DNA of 64,000 nt from Portulaca oleracea (Eukaryota; Streptophyta; Magnoliopsida; Caryophyllales; Portulacaceae). The notes under the pieces are model-generated. The model was not told the origin of the DNA. It made no database searches and saw nothing but the letters and a program-made list of their open reading frames with translations. Positions 11,205 to 22,625 of the stretch are shown here, in pieces. Position 1 is the stretch's first letter. Each line of letters begins with the position of its first letter. The DNA lies in assembly GCA_029582165.1 (NCBI GenBank), contig CM055871.1:1743501-1807500 (forward strand), in the 5' to 3' direction. A program made the translations under genes and the position numbers.

Positions 11205-14200
11205 ATGAAGATCACAACCACCACCGACCTCTCTGCTATCCTCTTCTCCAAAAACCCACACAGTAAACCCCAAGATCTTCCTAAAAAGCCCCCCGCTCGC
11301 CGGAAAACCGCCCGGACTCCCCGGAAGGGCGGCCCTCCGACGCCGCTTCTGCGGTGGAAGTTCGACGATAGGAAGGGCAAAGGCCATGATAATAATAATG
11401 CGGAAGAAGAGAAGCCGCCGGAGAGTCGCCGGAAATCAACGAAGGAGAAGGGGGTCTCCGCCAGGAAGCTCGGCGCCGCCCTGTGGAGGCTGCACGCGGC
11501 GGAAGAAGGCGGCAATGACGAGGGGGAGCGACGGCGGAGGAGTGGCACGAAGAACGGAGATCGATTAGGGTTTAAGGTGTGTTTTAATTCCTTGTTTGAG
11601 ACCCAAGATCTCAACTTTTGCAAGGTCTGGATTTTTTTGGTTCTTTTTTTGTGATTTTATTTGTAAATTCATCTTTTTGGTCCATTTGTAAACCAACTGT
11701 TGCATTGGCCCCTTTTTCTGGGGAATTTGCAAGGTTTTAAATGCCAGTTTTTGATCAAATTGAGTTTTAAATATTTTGAAAATCTGCACATAAGGCAATC
11801 ATATTATTGGGTTTCAATAAATTATTGGGTTTTTGGATTAAATTTGATTGGTGTGAAGGTAGCTAGTGTGTAGGCTGCAACTGGGTCATATTTCTTCCTG
11901 AATAAGTGAAATGCATGTTATGTTGCATATGTTTTGGTTTCTTGTTTGAATTAGTTAAATGGAATTAGCAAAAGAGTAAACTTGGGTCAATTGACTTTTT
12001 CGTCGAAATCGTATTAGGTAATTAATGATTTGATTTGAAATTGATACGTTGCAATAATTACTTGCTTCATTCGAGTATTCATGTACAAATTGGTCAATGT
12101 ACAATCCAGTTGATACTTGATTTAGATGATGTATGTAAACTTCATGTATTCATCATTTCCTTTAATCAACATACTTTACCATATTGTCCAGCTATGCTTA
12201 ATCAATTTTTCCCTGTTCTATCCCCCCTTTCGGTGTGTGTGTGTGTGTGTGTTGTGCATTGGATAACTTGGATTTCAGATATCTGGGTATTTGGTAGTTC
12301 TATGTGCTTTTGAAGTTCAAAGATTTTTTTGCTAAATTAGGATGTCCTGCTACAAGGACAAGGATATTAAAATATAAATCTATGATGGTATGATCAAGTT
12401 GCTTTTTGAAGTTGGTGGACAATGCAGCTTTGAATTGAGTTGTGTGAGGTTAACTAAGGAAGAACTTTCCATTTAATCTCTTGATAAGGCAGAATATGTC
12501 ATTTGATCCTTGATATATTATTATGCAAGATTTTTCATTATCATTCCATGTGTCTATCACACATGGGTAGGTTCATCAAATGTGGTTGACAGTGACAAAT
12601 CAGTAAGGTAGTATTGTGTGAATTTAAAGAAAGGATTAATGAGTTTCATTTATTAGAAAGTGATGATAAAATCATACAATGTGGTCTGTATTGCAGCCTG
12701 AGGTTGGTCATGGTGGTGATCGGTTGTCCTATCATCATGCTAGCAGAGAATGTGGATCGGGCGATAAGGATCCACTTAGGAGCCCCTGTTCAGTTAATGG
12801 CCCCACCAATGGCTACCTTTGTGAGGTATCGAACATCAAATTCTGTTTTTCTGATCATTTGACGTGGTGCTTATGTATATTTTAATTTTGCTCAAATGAT
12901 TCAGAAGACGACATTTTTCGAAAAATCTTGTACTTTATGATCTTGTTATGCTTGTTGCAGTAGATTAATTGGCATTCGAATACATTTTGGTTGGATAATT
13001 GATCTGATGTGGATTTTACTCTGGTCTTTCTTATTTAGCAGCAATCGCCTTTCCAGTTGTCTAACCATGCAATGGAAGGGGTGACGAAGTGGGACCCGGT
13101 TCGTCCGTTGAATGACAATGCCGAAGATTCCAAATTAGGTGACCAAAAGCAAAATGCTGCCTCTGCGGTTTCCTTGCTTGAAGCAGAACTTGAGCAAGCT
13201 CGTGCGCGTGTGGAAGAGCTAGAGTCAGAGAGGCGATCCTCAAAGAAGAAGCTCGAACAGTTCTTGAAGAAGCTCAGTGAAGAAAGGGCTGCATGGCGTG
13301 CTAGAGAACACGAAAAAGTCCGTGCAATCATCGATGACGTCAAAGCCGACCTCAACAGAGAAAGGAAGAATCGCCAGAGACTTGAAATCGTAAATTCCAA
13401 GCTGGTCAATGAGCTAGCCGAAGCCAAGTTATCAGCAAAGAGATACATTCAAGACTACGAGAAAGAGAGGAAAGCCCGGGAGTTAATAGAGGAGGTATGT
13501 GATGAGCTTGCTAAGGAAATCGGGGAGGACAAGGCCGAAGTGGACTCACTCAAGAAAGAATGCATGAAGATTCGCGAGGAAGTCGAGGACGAGAGGAAGA
13601 TGTTGCAAATGGCCGAGGTGTGGCGGGAAGAGCGTGTCCAGATGAAGCTCATCGATGCAAAAGTCGCCCTCGATCAGAAGTATTCACAGATGAGCTGGCT
13701 AGTAGCCGAGCTAGACAAGTTTCTGAGGTTAAACGGATCAGACCTCAATGTAAGTGCGCTGAGGGAGGCCGAAATGCTCACAAGAGCCGCCGCATCAGTT
13801 AAGATCGAAGACATCAAAGAGTTCACGTACGAGCCATCTAACTCCGAAGATATATTTGCAGTCGTGGAGGAGATGGCCATGGCTGAGAGCAACAATGAAA
13901 GAGAGATCGAAGAATGTGTGGAGAGTAGCCCTGCTGCTAGCCACAGCAAAGAGGGGCGGTTTTCGAATGTATATGTGGATCACAGCGGTGACGTGGACGA
14001 TGACGGGAGCGGGTGGGAAACTGTGAGCCATGCAGAGGATCAGGATTCGAGCTACTCCCATGAAGGAAGCATCACCTCGGGCAATAAGATGCCCCGGGAT
14101 AGTAATGTCTCTGGGAGTTGCACCGAGTGGGAAGAAACGCCCGTTGCTGAAATCAACAGCAAAGCGTCGAAGAAGGGGAAACCCATCTCGAGGCTGTGGC

Positions 14201-14529
14201 GATCATCACGTCTTAGCAACGGTGACAACTACAAGACAATCACCGTGGATGGCGTGAACGGGGGGAGGATTTCAAATGGGAGGGTTTCGAACGGGACAAT
14301 CGTGTCATCGGATGATCATGGGTCCGGGAAAGGCGGTGGCGGTGGTGGGGTCACACCATCAGACATGGCGGGCTGGAGCTCACCTGATTCCATGGATCCC
14401 AAAGGAATGAAGGGGTGCATCGAGTGGCCTCGTGGGTCCCAGAAGAGCAGCTTCAAGCATAGGCTTCATGAGGCTAGGATGGACACTCAGAAGATTCAAC
14501 TGCGCCATGTTCTTAAGCAGAAGATTTAA
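11205..14529 (+). CDS. Coiled-coil protein of the plant At5g41620/USO1-like family
   Basis: Exons are 11205-11576, 12697-12825 and 13039-14529, all joined in phase 0 with GT-AG introns, giving 663 aa. The basic N-terminus carries KLGAALWRL (residues 88-96), a motif of this family. Residues about 210-400 form a long charged coiled coil, with MSWLVAELDKFLR near its end. The acidic and serine/glycine-rich second half is probably disordered. The C-terminus SSFKHRLHEARMDTQKIQLR is also family-typical. Plant members are annotated as USO1-like or pan-like only by coiled-coil resemblance. Their biochemical role is not established, and a cytoskeletal or trafficking role is only suggested. No signal peptide or membrane segment is seen. 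The 1.1 kb intron 1 holds a short GT microsatellite at 12233-12252. An AATAAA lies at 14597-14602. Confidence 0.88.
12233..12252. repeat. (GT)n microsatellite in intron 1
   Basis: This is an uninterrupted run of about ten GT units inside the first intron of the coiled-coil gene. Confidence 0.8.
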
Positions 14530-15035
14530 GCATCGAGAAACGACACAAAAACAGCTTGGTAATCTTCATAGCCACTCTTGGAATCATCATAGGTGTAATA
14601 AAACCGGGATAAGGGAGTGGCTGGTGGATTGGGGCTGATGCCGTTTCTTCTGCAAAGAATTTTGTATCAGCTGCTGTTCGACACACGTGATTGAGGATTA
14701 ATGAGGATGAATATTTGGACTGGAAATGCTACTTAAGTTGTGGCAGATGAGTTATTATGTGAGGTGTGTTGAGAGAGCAGATCTCCATTCATAACTCTAC
14801 TAGTACAATCATCTGTATTTCTTTTTGGCAATGGAGACAGTTGTAACTTGATAAGTAATAGATGGTAAAATAAGATAATGCAAAATGTGAACGAGAACAG
14901 TTCCAGCTACCCGTCTTGCAGTCCGTTTTACCTGCTTGTGTGCTAGAATTACATGTTAGTCATCACCTGTTACTAGGTGTGCATATCTTGCATGCTTCAT
15001 CTGTATTTGCAGCTAAAGCAACTGTTGTGGAAAGT
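14530..15035. other. 3' UTR and downstream flank of gene 1
   Basis: This non-coding stretch probably contains the 3' UTR. It has AATAAA at 14597 and further A-rich signals near 14860-14880. No other feature is seen. Confidence 0.4.
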
Positions 15036-15345
15036 TAGAGCTGGGAAAATTTTGTCCCAGTCGAAATATTCGAATTATCCTATCCCGAAAAAATCAGGTC
15101 TAGACATAGATTTTTTTGTTCGAATTTTTATATTGACTTGATATTCAAACATAAAATTTGTCTTTGTTATTGTCCGAACTTGATTTCGGCCTGAATTTAG
15201 TTTTGTCCGAATTGTCCAACCTGCTCTAACCCCAAATAAAATCGGGTTTGAGCATGAATTTCTAGTCCAAATGTTGACATTGACCGGATTTATCCAATCT
15301 CGTCCAAATTTTGATATTGACCGAATTTATCCAATCCCGAATCTT
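15036..15345. mobile_element. hAT-like MITE, member 3 (partial)
   Basis: It starts TAGAGCTGGGAAAATTTTG, very close to the ends of the other members, and shares their interior of repeated TCCGAATTTTGACATTGAC-like segments. The right end is degraded, so no target duplication can be shown. Confidence 0.55.
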
Positions 15346-15654
15346 CTCCTACGCACGAAGGAACTAGAGAGAAGGGTTAAATAAGGAGATAAAATTATTA
15401 AATATCTTCTAAAGGTTAAGTAATAATAATATGATAATCTCCCAAAAACAAAATAAATAACAATTAATTGCATTCTACATTAGGTTAAATAAGTCTTAAT
15501 CAAAAGTTACAGTTAACCTAAACGATTCTTTATAAGTTTTAACTATGATGGTTGAAAAACATATTCCAAAGTCGTTCGAGTGTTTATTGAAAGAGCCAAT
15601 TTTATGATTTAAGCCCTGTAAATTTTATGGGTTGATTGAGGTAAGTAAATAATT

Positions 15655-15865
15655 GCCATAAATTACCGAAAGTTAACGAAAATTACCAAAAGTTACCAAA
15701 ATTTACCGAAAGTTACCAAAATTATTGAAAATCACATGACACGTGTAAAGTAGGTTTTCTTTCAATTTTTCATTTTATTTCAAAAACAAAAATTTACCCA
15801 TATAAATTTACCCAAAGTTACCGGAAGTTACGAAAAGTTACCAAAGGTTACCAAATATTACTAAA
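15655..15865. repeat. Short degenerate AAAGTTACCA tandem repeats
   Basis: Two clusters (about 15655-15725 and 15798-15865) consist of 10-bp units varying around AAAGTTACCA. They are separated by unrelated AT-rich sequence. Confidence 0.65.
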
Positions 15866-15869
15866 ATTT

Positions 15870-17860
15870 ATCATTTACATACCTCACGATACCTATGAAA
15901 TTTACGGGCCCTTGGTAACAGAAGACGAAATGCTGACTGTACCAAAATGCAGTACTTGTATTTGTGATCTGGAGAGTTATGGTTCGTACGTATGCGCAGT
16001 CTCACCTCTGTTTCTCTCAATTGTATTATTAGATGTTGCTTTGACTTATATGAAAACAACAAAGTCTTGAATCAGAAGTGTCATGTGAGTGGCAGTGTGG
16101 CGCTCTATTCAACCAAATTCTGGGCCTAAAAACCATGCTAGTCGCACGTTTGTATTTGCAAATTGCTAGGCATACATCTCATGAAGTTGCAAATTGTCCA
16201 GGTCGCTGGATGTTTTGGAAATGGAAATTAAAGGATGTTTTCCATGGGTATTGACTTTATGACGATCTGATTTCAATGAGATTAAACCTTACAAAACCAA
16301 ACCCAGACCCGAACAGACATCAGGATGAATGATTTGATCTGGATCCGTACCCGAAGGAAACCCAAAATCAATCCGTACCGCAATCCAAAAAATGATTCGA
16401 TTAAAATTCACACCTAAATAACTCAAATCAAACCATAACCCAATATGAAAGAATCTCAATTGAACCAACCCTAATAAAACTCACCCGAAACCAACTCGAA
16501 ATTGGTTGACCTGATACCAACCCGAACAGATATTCAACCGACCTGAACCCCGAACTGATACACCTAATTCCTAGGTCTAGATAAGATGAGCGGTATTGAT
16601 TTTTTGGGTATTCATTTGTTCAACAAAAATTGATTTCATATCTACGCATTTTAAAAAGGCAGAACCTTCTGAAATACAAATAATTGACAATGCAATTTGC
16701 ATTAACATTCGTCATTCCATGTCCACTTATTCTCCACCTGAATGCCTACCAAAAAAAAAGGAAAAACAAGAAGACATGAAAATTTAATAGTTCATGCATG
16801 TGCAAATTGCTTCATTGCAACTTTACTACCGGCAAAAAAGACTTACATGAGCAATATTTTCAATAATTTTATGGGTTTTAAGATGTCAATACTACGAAAT
16901 ATAGGATATTGGTTGAAAATAATATATACCATTAATTTAGCTAGAGACTAATAATATTAAAACACTATTTTTTAACAATAGTACACCACTGAGTTGTGGA
17001 GTTGGACCACCCCTTTATTGTTCATGTACCATATGAAGATATACAAATATGATTGTTATGATTAATGTGTATAACAACGTTATGCTCATGTGATTGTTTG
17101 TTTCACATCGTCATTGACAGAATAGGGGATTCAAATTTGTTTAATTTACCGTAGGTGACAATTGTTGAGTTGGAAAATTTTGAAGGTGGTCAACATTACC
17201 TCCACTTGCTCTACCAATCCAACTTTTCACAATTAATTGATACATTGGCTTTTCGTCGAGTCAATCCCCCTCCCAACTCAAAGGTGTACTATTGCCGTAA
17301 AATAATGCTTTAGTATTGTCATTATCCAACAAAACTGTTAACTTTAATTTTTGGTTAATACCCCAAAAGTTCATATTGTTGCAGACTTGCAATCGAAAAA
17401 TTATAATTTTAAAGATTGATAATGGGGACAAAGAGTGGGAATATATATATCACTCACATTCTAAAATGACATGCTATGAGGAAAAAAATAATATAAAATG
17501 ACAAATAATATGGTATGAAGGGAGTAATTTAGTAAATATATAGTGGATGGAGCACGATAATTAGCACATGTTTACTCAAATAAGTTAGTTATAGTAAGAA
17601 AAAATAAATAAATTTCAAGTATACACAATTAAAAATTTTCCTAACAAAATTAATTGAGACCAAGTACGTATTATACAGTACATAAATGTTTCAAACTTAA
17701 AGTCATTGAAGACTTGGAAAGATACTAGGGTTGGTGATGCATGTATAATAATGAACTACAAGAAAAATCGCGAAAATTGTTCTCTTGTCTTGCGGGAGTA
17801 CATTACTCCCGTTACTGTATTTTTTAGTTAAACAAAGCATATAAATAGACATCAACATTG
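15870..17860. other. Gene-free AT-rich stretch
   Basis: No gene is supported. The segment 16300-16570 is rich in CCCGAAC/CCGAACC-like motifs, as in many plant hAT-type MITEs, but I found no defined ends. The rest shows nothing recognisable. Confidence 0.4.
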
Positions 17861-17865
17861 GGATT

Positions 17866-17990
17866 GTGGCTAACCAGTAGACGTAGCCTTGTTTTATATA
17901 GGATGTCAGCGGTTCGAAGTATGCCAACTCCATGCATTGTTGTTTCTTGTATTTATGATTTTTTTTTGATGTATTTTTTTATATATCAAT
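17866..17990 (+). mobile_element. Possible tRNA-derived SINE head
   Basis: TGGCTAACCAGTAGACGTAG resembles an A box region, and GGTTCGAAG about 35 bases later resembles a B box. The sequence then becomes T-rich. It does not fold as a normal tRNA in my reading, so a SINE is more likely than a tRNA gene. Confidence 0.4.
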
Positions 17991-18229
17991 CAAAGATTCT
18001 TTTTTATTGCTCATGCTTGTTGACTTTTTCTAAAAAAAAATTATTGTGAATTCAAAACTTGGTTTAATTATCATTCATATTATTTTAAAAATATTTTTTT
18101 ACTTTTAATGTATTCTATATAGTTTTCAGTTATTTATAAAAAATTATATGGTATGAATTGCTATATTATAATATTTTTAAAAGGATGAATTCTGCATTAT
18201 TTTATGATCTTTGAACTTTAAAGTTCTTC

Positions 18230-18905
18230 TATGGACGAAAATTATTGTGTAATTCCGCACAATATTTTTTCGCGCACTATTATGTAATCAATCACACATT
18301 AGCATAGACTCTTTTACACACTAATGAATATATACTACACGCTAGTATAGTCTCCTTTGCATACCAGCTTATACTACATCGGACACTAAAATAGACTTCT
18401 TTGCACTCTAGGGCATTTTCCTTTGCACGCTAACATAGACACATTTATAGAGTCCACTACCACATACTCCTTTGCATAATGACATTTACTCATTTGTATA
18501 CTGGCATAGAGTCCTTTGCACACTAACACAAACACATTAATTTACACACTAGCATAAACTCCTTTATACACTAGCATTGGCTCCTTTGCACACTAGTACA
18601 AACTCTTTTACACACTGACAAAGACGTATATACATATTAACACAGACATATTTGCATACTAACATAGACTCCTTTGCACACTAACATAGACTAATTTGCG
18701 CACTAGTAAGGACTCCTATACAAACTCCTTGCACACTAGTAGGGACCCATTTGCACACTAGCATAGACTCATATACACACTAACACATAGACTCCTTTAC
18801 CCACTAACGCAGACACCTTTACTACTCCTTTGCACAATAACATAATTTGGACACTAGCATAAACCATTTTGCACACTAGCACATAAACTCCTTTTACATA
18901 TTAAT
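18230..18905. repeat. ~22-bp degenerate minisatellite
   Basis: About 670 bases are made of diverged units close to ACTCCTTTGCACACTAGCAT, with about 30 recognisable copies and variable spacing. It has no long ORF. The strong divergence between units suggests an old array no longer being homogenised. Confidence 0.8.
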
Positions 18906-20087
18906 TTTTTGTGGGATATTGCTAGGTATAGTTGATGTGTAACAATATAATATTTAGCATGTAAATAAATGTCTTGAAACTAAATATAAAGTGTGCAAAT
19001 GTAAAATATATAATTAATACATTCTTCGAAATTTATTATTAAAAATAAATTGTAACAAAAATAAATAAAATAAAGTATTATAAAATAAAATAAATATTAA
19101 GAATTAAGTGTACAATATAATCTTTACATGTCTTAATATTTATTTTGCCCAGATAAAAAAAGAGAAAACTAAAGACATAAGATAATGGTAAAAAATGAAA
19201 AACAAGAATAAGATAACAATTTAAAAAATAAAAAAATTGAAAAATGAATTTAGAATAATGATAAAAAAAAAGAAAAAACACAAAATAAAAAAAAGAATAA
19301 GATAATGATTACAAAAAGGGAAAAAAAAAACAAACATAAAAAATTGAATGCATCAAGCTGTGAACGGTGCACCTATCAGGTTGAAGCACATTTGAAGAAC
19401 CACCAACCACTAAGAGCATATACAATGCAAAATTCCATCCATAGAATTTTGATCCCCTCTCTCCTAATTGGCAAACCTTCTCTCCTCCTTTTTCTTCACT
19501 CCTTTGAGTTCTGGAACTCTGCAGCATTCCAGAACTCAAAGGAATGGAACAAAAGGAGGAGAGAGGGTGTACCAAGTAGGAGAGAAGGTGTCAGAATTCC
19601 ATGGATTTCATTCCGCGTTGCTAGTGCTCTAAGCAAAAGATAATTATGTGAATCACACCAAGTGAACTGCTATTTATAGAAGCGAAGAATAGCGGGAGTA
19701 GAGAAGCAACCCGTACTCCCGCGAGGTATGATATAAGAGGTGGAAAAATACAGAAACAAACCAAGAGTATGCGAATATGTATAATTCTATAAATGAAAGA
19801 AATAATGTAAATTTAATATTGGGGAATCTAAGTAATATATTAAAAGTTGAGTACGCTCGACGTATGAGCGATATATAGGAAGACTGTGTGGCAATATGAG
19901 TGGATGTGTGTCGGCTTATGTGAATCAAATTAAATGTCTAATCAAGAATCCTAAGTAAAATAAATAAATCATATTTATTATAATAAACTTTTCATATTTA
20001 TTATAATTTAAGGCAATATCTACTTAATATAATAAATTTAATGTACATTATTACACCAAACTTATATTGCAAAACTATAATTTATAA
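18906..20087. other. Gene-free, very AT-rich stretch
   Basis: Low-complexity A-rich DNA lies at 19020-19350. A less AT-rich patch lies at 19380-19640, where GGAACTCTGCAGCATTCCAG forms part of a palindrome. No gene is recognised. Part may belong to the Helitron ending at 20116. Confidence 0.35.
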
Positions 20088-20116
20088 CCGTGTTTTGCAC
20101 GAGCATTTTTTACTAG
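20088..20116 (+). mobile_element. Second Helitron 3' terminus
   Basis: A CGTG stem (20089-20092), TTTTG loop and CACG (20098-20101) precede CTAG at 20113-20116, followed by T. It resembles the terminus at 3848-3875. The 5' end was not found. Confidence 0.55.
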
Positions 20117-20246
20117 TTTGTTTTTTTTTAAAAAAAATTCATTCTAAATTCGGATACTGTATTAGAATTTGGACACAAGTAATTTTGGTCAACGTCGGGC
20201 AATAAAAACGTTAACGAACCAAATAGATGGTAAGATAACATTTTTA

Positions 20247-20515
20247 AGCTTCGTTCTTTTATACGGTAGATTGATGTACGGTACCACACCGCACCGCACT
20301 CTTAATTTCTAACACACTTCATTACACCACGGCACAATCATTATCAATATATCTCTTCACTTTTCTTTTTCCTCACTTTTCTCATCTACTTTTCACAATT
20401 TCTCTCCTCACCTACCCCACCTACTACAACTCTTATAACACTTCACCCCGCTTTTTCAAACTCCACGGCATTACACCATTAGCACACCGCACCAACTATA
20501 TAAAAGAACGGAGCC
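20247..20515. mobile_element. Tourist-like MITE, second copy
   Basis: The 269-bp element is flanked by TTA at 20244-20246 and 20516-20518. Its ends are AGCTTCGTTCTTTTATA and, from the other strand, GGCTCCGTTCTTTTATA. It shares the CCACACCGCACCGC interior of the copy at 1149-1438. Confidence 0.75.
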
Positions 20516-20549
20516 TTAATAAATATTCTACAAATGTAGAACAACAATT

Positions 20550-20690
20550 GAGCTGTAGTAGCACATTGGTAAATCTTGCTTTCAAAGATTCCAGGTTCAA
20601 CTCCTGATTGCAGCAATTTTTTGCAAAATATTTGTTACTCTTTTTATTAAAACTTTTATTTTGGATAAAAAAAAGTTTCATCATCAAATA
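20550..20690 (+). mobile_element. Probable tRNA-derived SINE
   Basis: TAGTAGCACATTGG fits an RNA polymerase III A box and GGTTCAACTCC a B box, spaced about 30 bases apart. T-rich sequence follows. The pair resembles the head of plant SINEs rather than a functional tRNA. The 3' limit is uncertain. Confidence 0.5.
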
Positions 20691-21099
20691 AAAATCTGCA
20701 CACAACATAATAATTCAAAATATGCATATGCATATGTAGTTGAAATGTTCATTACAACAAACAAACTTTACAAGTTCAATTAATACGCAAAATTTAAGTG
20801 AGTATGGAAAGGATCAAAGTCTGGATAAATGTAAATTTTGGGGAAACAAGAATTTATACAACTTGTTTATCAGAATAGCAAAAGTCTGTGTTAATTGTTA
20901 TTAATTTTGAACATTTTTGCAAATTAAAATCTTGAAAAGAAAATATTAATTAAATAAAAAATGAACAAAATATAATGTCTATCATATACTCTATAGTAAA
21001 AGTGTGAATCATTTTTGCTCGGCTTGCTTGTGTTCGTACATGAATGTACAAAAAAGTTTCTCACAACCTTTAGCAAGTGAGCCTTATCCTCGAACATAT

Positions 21100-21790
21100 C
21101 ACCTTCCGTCTATTCAGTAAATCCATCTGCCTCTGATTTCCTTTGCCCATTCTCATTATTCTCAAACCCTAGCCTCATCATCATATCATTCTCAAACAAT
21201 TCATCTGAATCAACAAATGACATTTCTTCTTATTATTCATCTTTGTCACCAGAAGACTGTTCCACATCTAGGTCATCATCATCATCATCTGCACCACACC
21301 TAGTTTCATCATTGGTAGCTATACCATGGATTGACACAACAATAGTATAGTCCAAGTGAGAGTCACGTTTGTGTAACATTTCCTCCATGTCATCTAAACC
21401 CTCAAACATTGTGTAACGCTTCGACCCCTCCCGGACCGCGGACATTACCGATAACTGCTTCAAGGATCGCTGACTGACCCCACTAATCACCACGAGTCTT
21501 TCCAGCGTGCTTCGTCCTCGCTCACACACTGTCTGGGAAACCTTCCCACGAGGTCACCCATCTTGAGCCTACTCCCAGCCAAACACGCTTAACTGAGAAG
21601 TTCCTAACGGATGAGCTACCATAAAAGAAGGTGCACCTTGGTGATATAAGTAGTCATTTCAATCCTCTTAAACCACACTTTATCCATAAATATGGGATGT
21701 TACACATTGACTGTTTGAAACAATCATCAACATCATCACTATCTATGTTAACAATAACATCTTCAATTAATATCCATTTTCCTTTGTCTA
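21100..21790 (-). pseudogene. Decayed coding remnant, possibly MULE transposase N-terminus
   Basis: On the minus strand an acidic coding-like segment (with VNIDSDDVDDCF, then FEGLDDMEEML, then ADDDDDDLDV) is split by the Cassandra solo LTR at 21412-21704. The reading frame resumes on the other side. Stops and a further in-frame TAG follow near 21110-21235. Acidic N-termini of this type occur in MuDR-like proteins, but no catalytic domain is present, so the identity is a guess. Confidence 0.4.
21412..21704 (-). mobile_element. Cassandra TRIM solo LTR
   Basis: The 293-bp sequence starts TGTAACATCCC and ends GCGTTACA on the minus strand. It carries a 5S-rRNA-like core (TAAGCGTGTTTGGCTGGGAG and GATGGGTGACCTCGTGGGAA). 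A perfect 5-bp duplication, CATTG, flanks it at 21407-21411 and 21705-21709. Solo LTRs arise by recombination between the two LTRs. It matches the LTRs of the full element at 46281-46985. Confidence 0.9.
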
Positions 21791-21799
21791 GTATTTTTT

Positions 21800-22625
21800 T
21801 TAAGGGTGCTGCTATACGTCTTCCCCCAAGACAAATTTTTCTGTCTTTTTTGATGAGTCAGCATTTGATTGTACAAATACGGGGACTAATCATAAATAAA
21901 GAAAAGTTAAGAGAAGGGAGTAATGGGTAAATATTAATTTTATTTTGTATGGAAAAGGGGCTTCGATTGAGACCCAAACAAAAAAGGGGTTCTTCATTGA
22001 ATCATTGTTCATGTAATTGCATCGAAAAGTGGAAAGATATAGAATTGGGCAACAATAGTTGAAATCTTTCATAGTCTATTCGATCTCGAAATTGCAGAGG
22101 TTAAATGGTTGAAATTGCAGAGCTTCAGTGTTGTCAACGAGGGAGATTTCGTCGAGGTGGGAGTCGTTGATGAGAGGGAGAAGAACCTCGCGAGACGCGT
22201 CAATGGCGGGGCGGAGGTGGTGGGGCTGCCATTGACGCTGATCTTGGAGAACGAAAGAAGGGCAGCACCCGAAACTGCCGTTGTTGATGCGGGTGACGAC
22301 GGAGTCGTGGTGAGCGAACTCGGATCGGGTCTCGGGTGATTAGGGTTTTGGGTGAGTTTGGGCTTCTTGGTTGGTGGATGTGGTTGGAATCGCCATTTTC
22401 GAACGGGTTGGTAGGTAGTGGCAGCAGAGGCCGAGTCTGGTGGGTGGGAGTGGAGTCTGGGTGCCATTGTTGTGCTTAATGAAGCTGAAACAAGATCTTG
22501 ATGGCTTTCTTCTTATTGCAAAATGACCCCTATATATGATGTGGCATATCTTTTTAGAAAACTAATTTAATTAATCTTACATGGCATGGGCAAGACACAT
22601 TTTTTGTGTCTTCTGCAAGACGTTT
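21800..22625. mobile_element. Probable Pack-MULE carrying a gene fragment
   Basis: The left part ACGTCTTCCCCCAAGACA (from 21815) and the inverse of the right part, ACGTCTTGCAGAAGACAC (ending 22622), form imperfect inverted ends of about 40 bases. Between them lies a GC-richer segment holding a piece of an L-cysteine desulfhydrase-like gene. This arrangement is what Pack-MULEs look like. The 9-bp target duplication was not found, so borders and class are inferred. Confidence 0.45.
22115..22467 (-). pseudogene. L-cysteine desulfhydrase-like N-terminal fragment
   Basis: The minus strand first reads KKPKL from the frame opening at 22467. Then, in a shifted frame (about 22325 down to 22120), it reads SEFAHHDSVVTRINNGSFGC, CPSFVLQDQRQW and DEISLVDNTEALQ. 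These resemble the N-terminus of plant PLP-dependent L-cysteine desulfhydrases (At3g62130 type). About nine residues are missing in the middle and a frameshift precedes SEF. The PLP-lysine region is absent, so this is a non-functional fragment. Three overlapping open frames in this GC-rich patch are by-products. Confidence 0.6.

Noticed and set aside
13035..14257. Minus-strand and shifted-frame ORFs inside the coiled-coil gene
   Set aside because: They are shadows of the third exon, whose frame matches a known family along its length.
17866..17945. A functional tRNA gene
   Set aside because: A-box-like and B-box-like words are present, but no convincing cloverleaf or anticodon arm; a SINE fits better.
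17789..19725. GCGGGAGT/ACTCCCG hairpins near 17790 and 19692 as ends of one element
   Set aside because: The similarity is limited to the short hairpin words; flanks do not pair and no target duplication was found.
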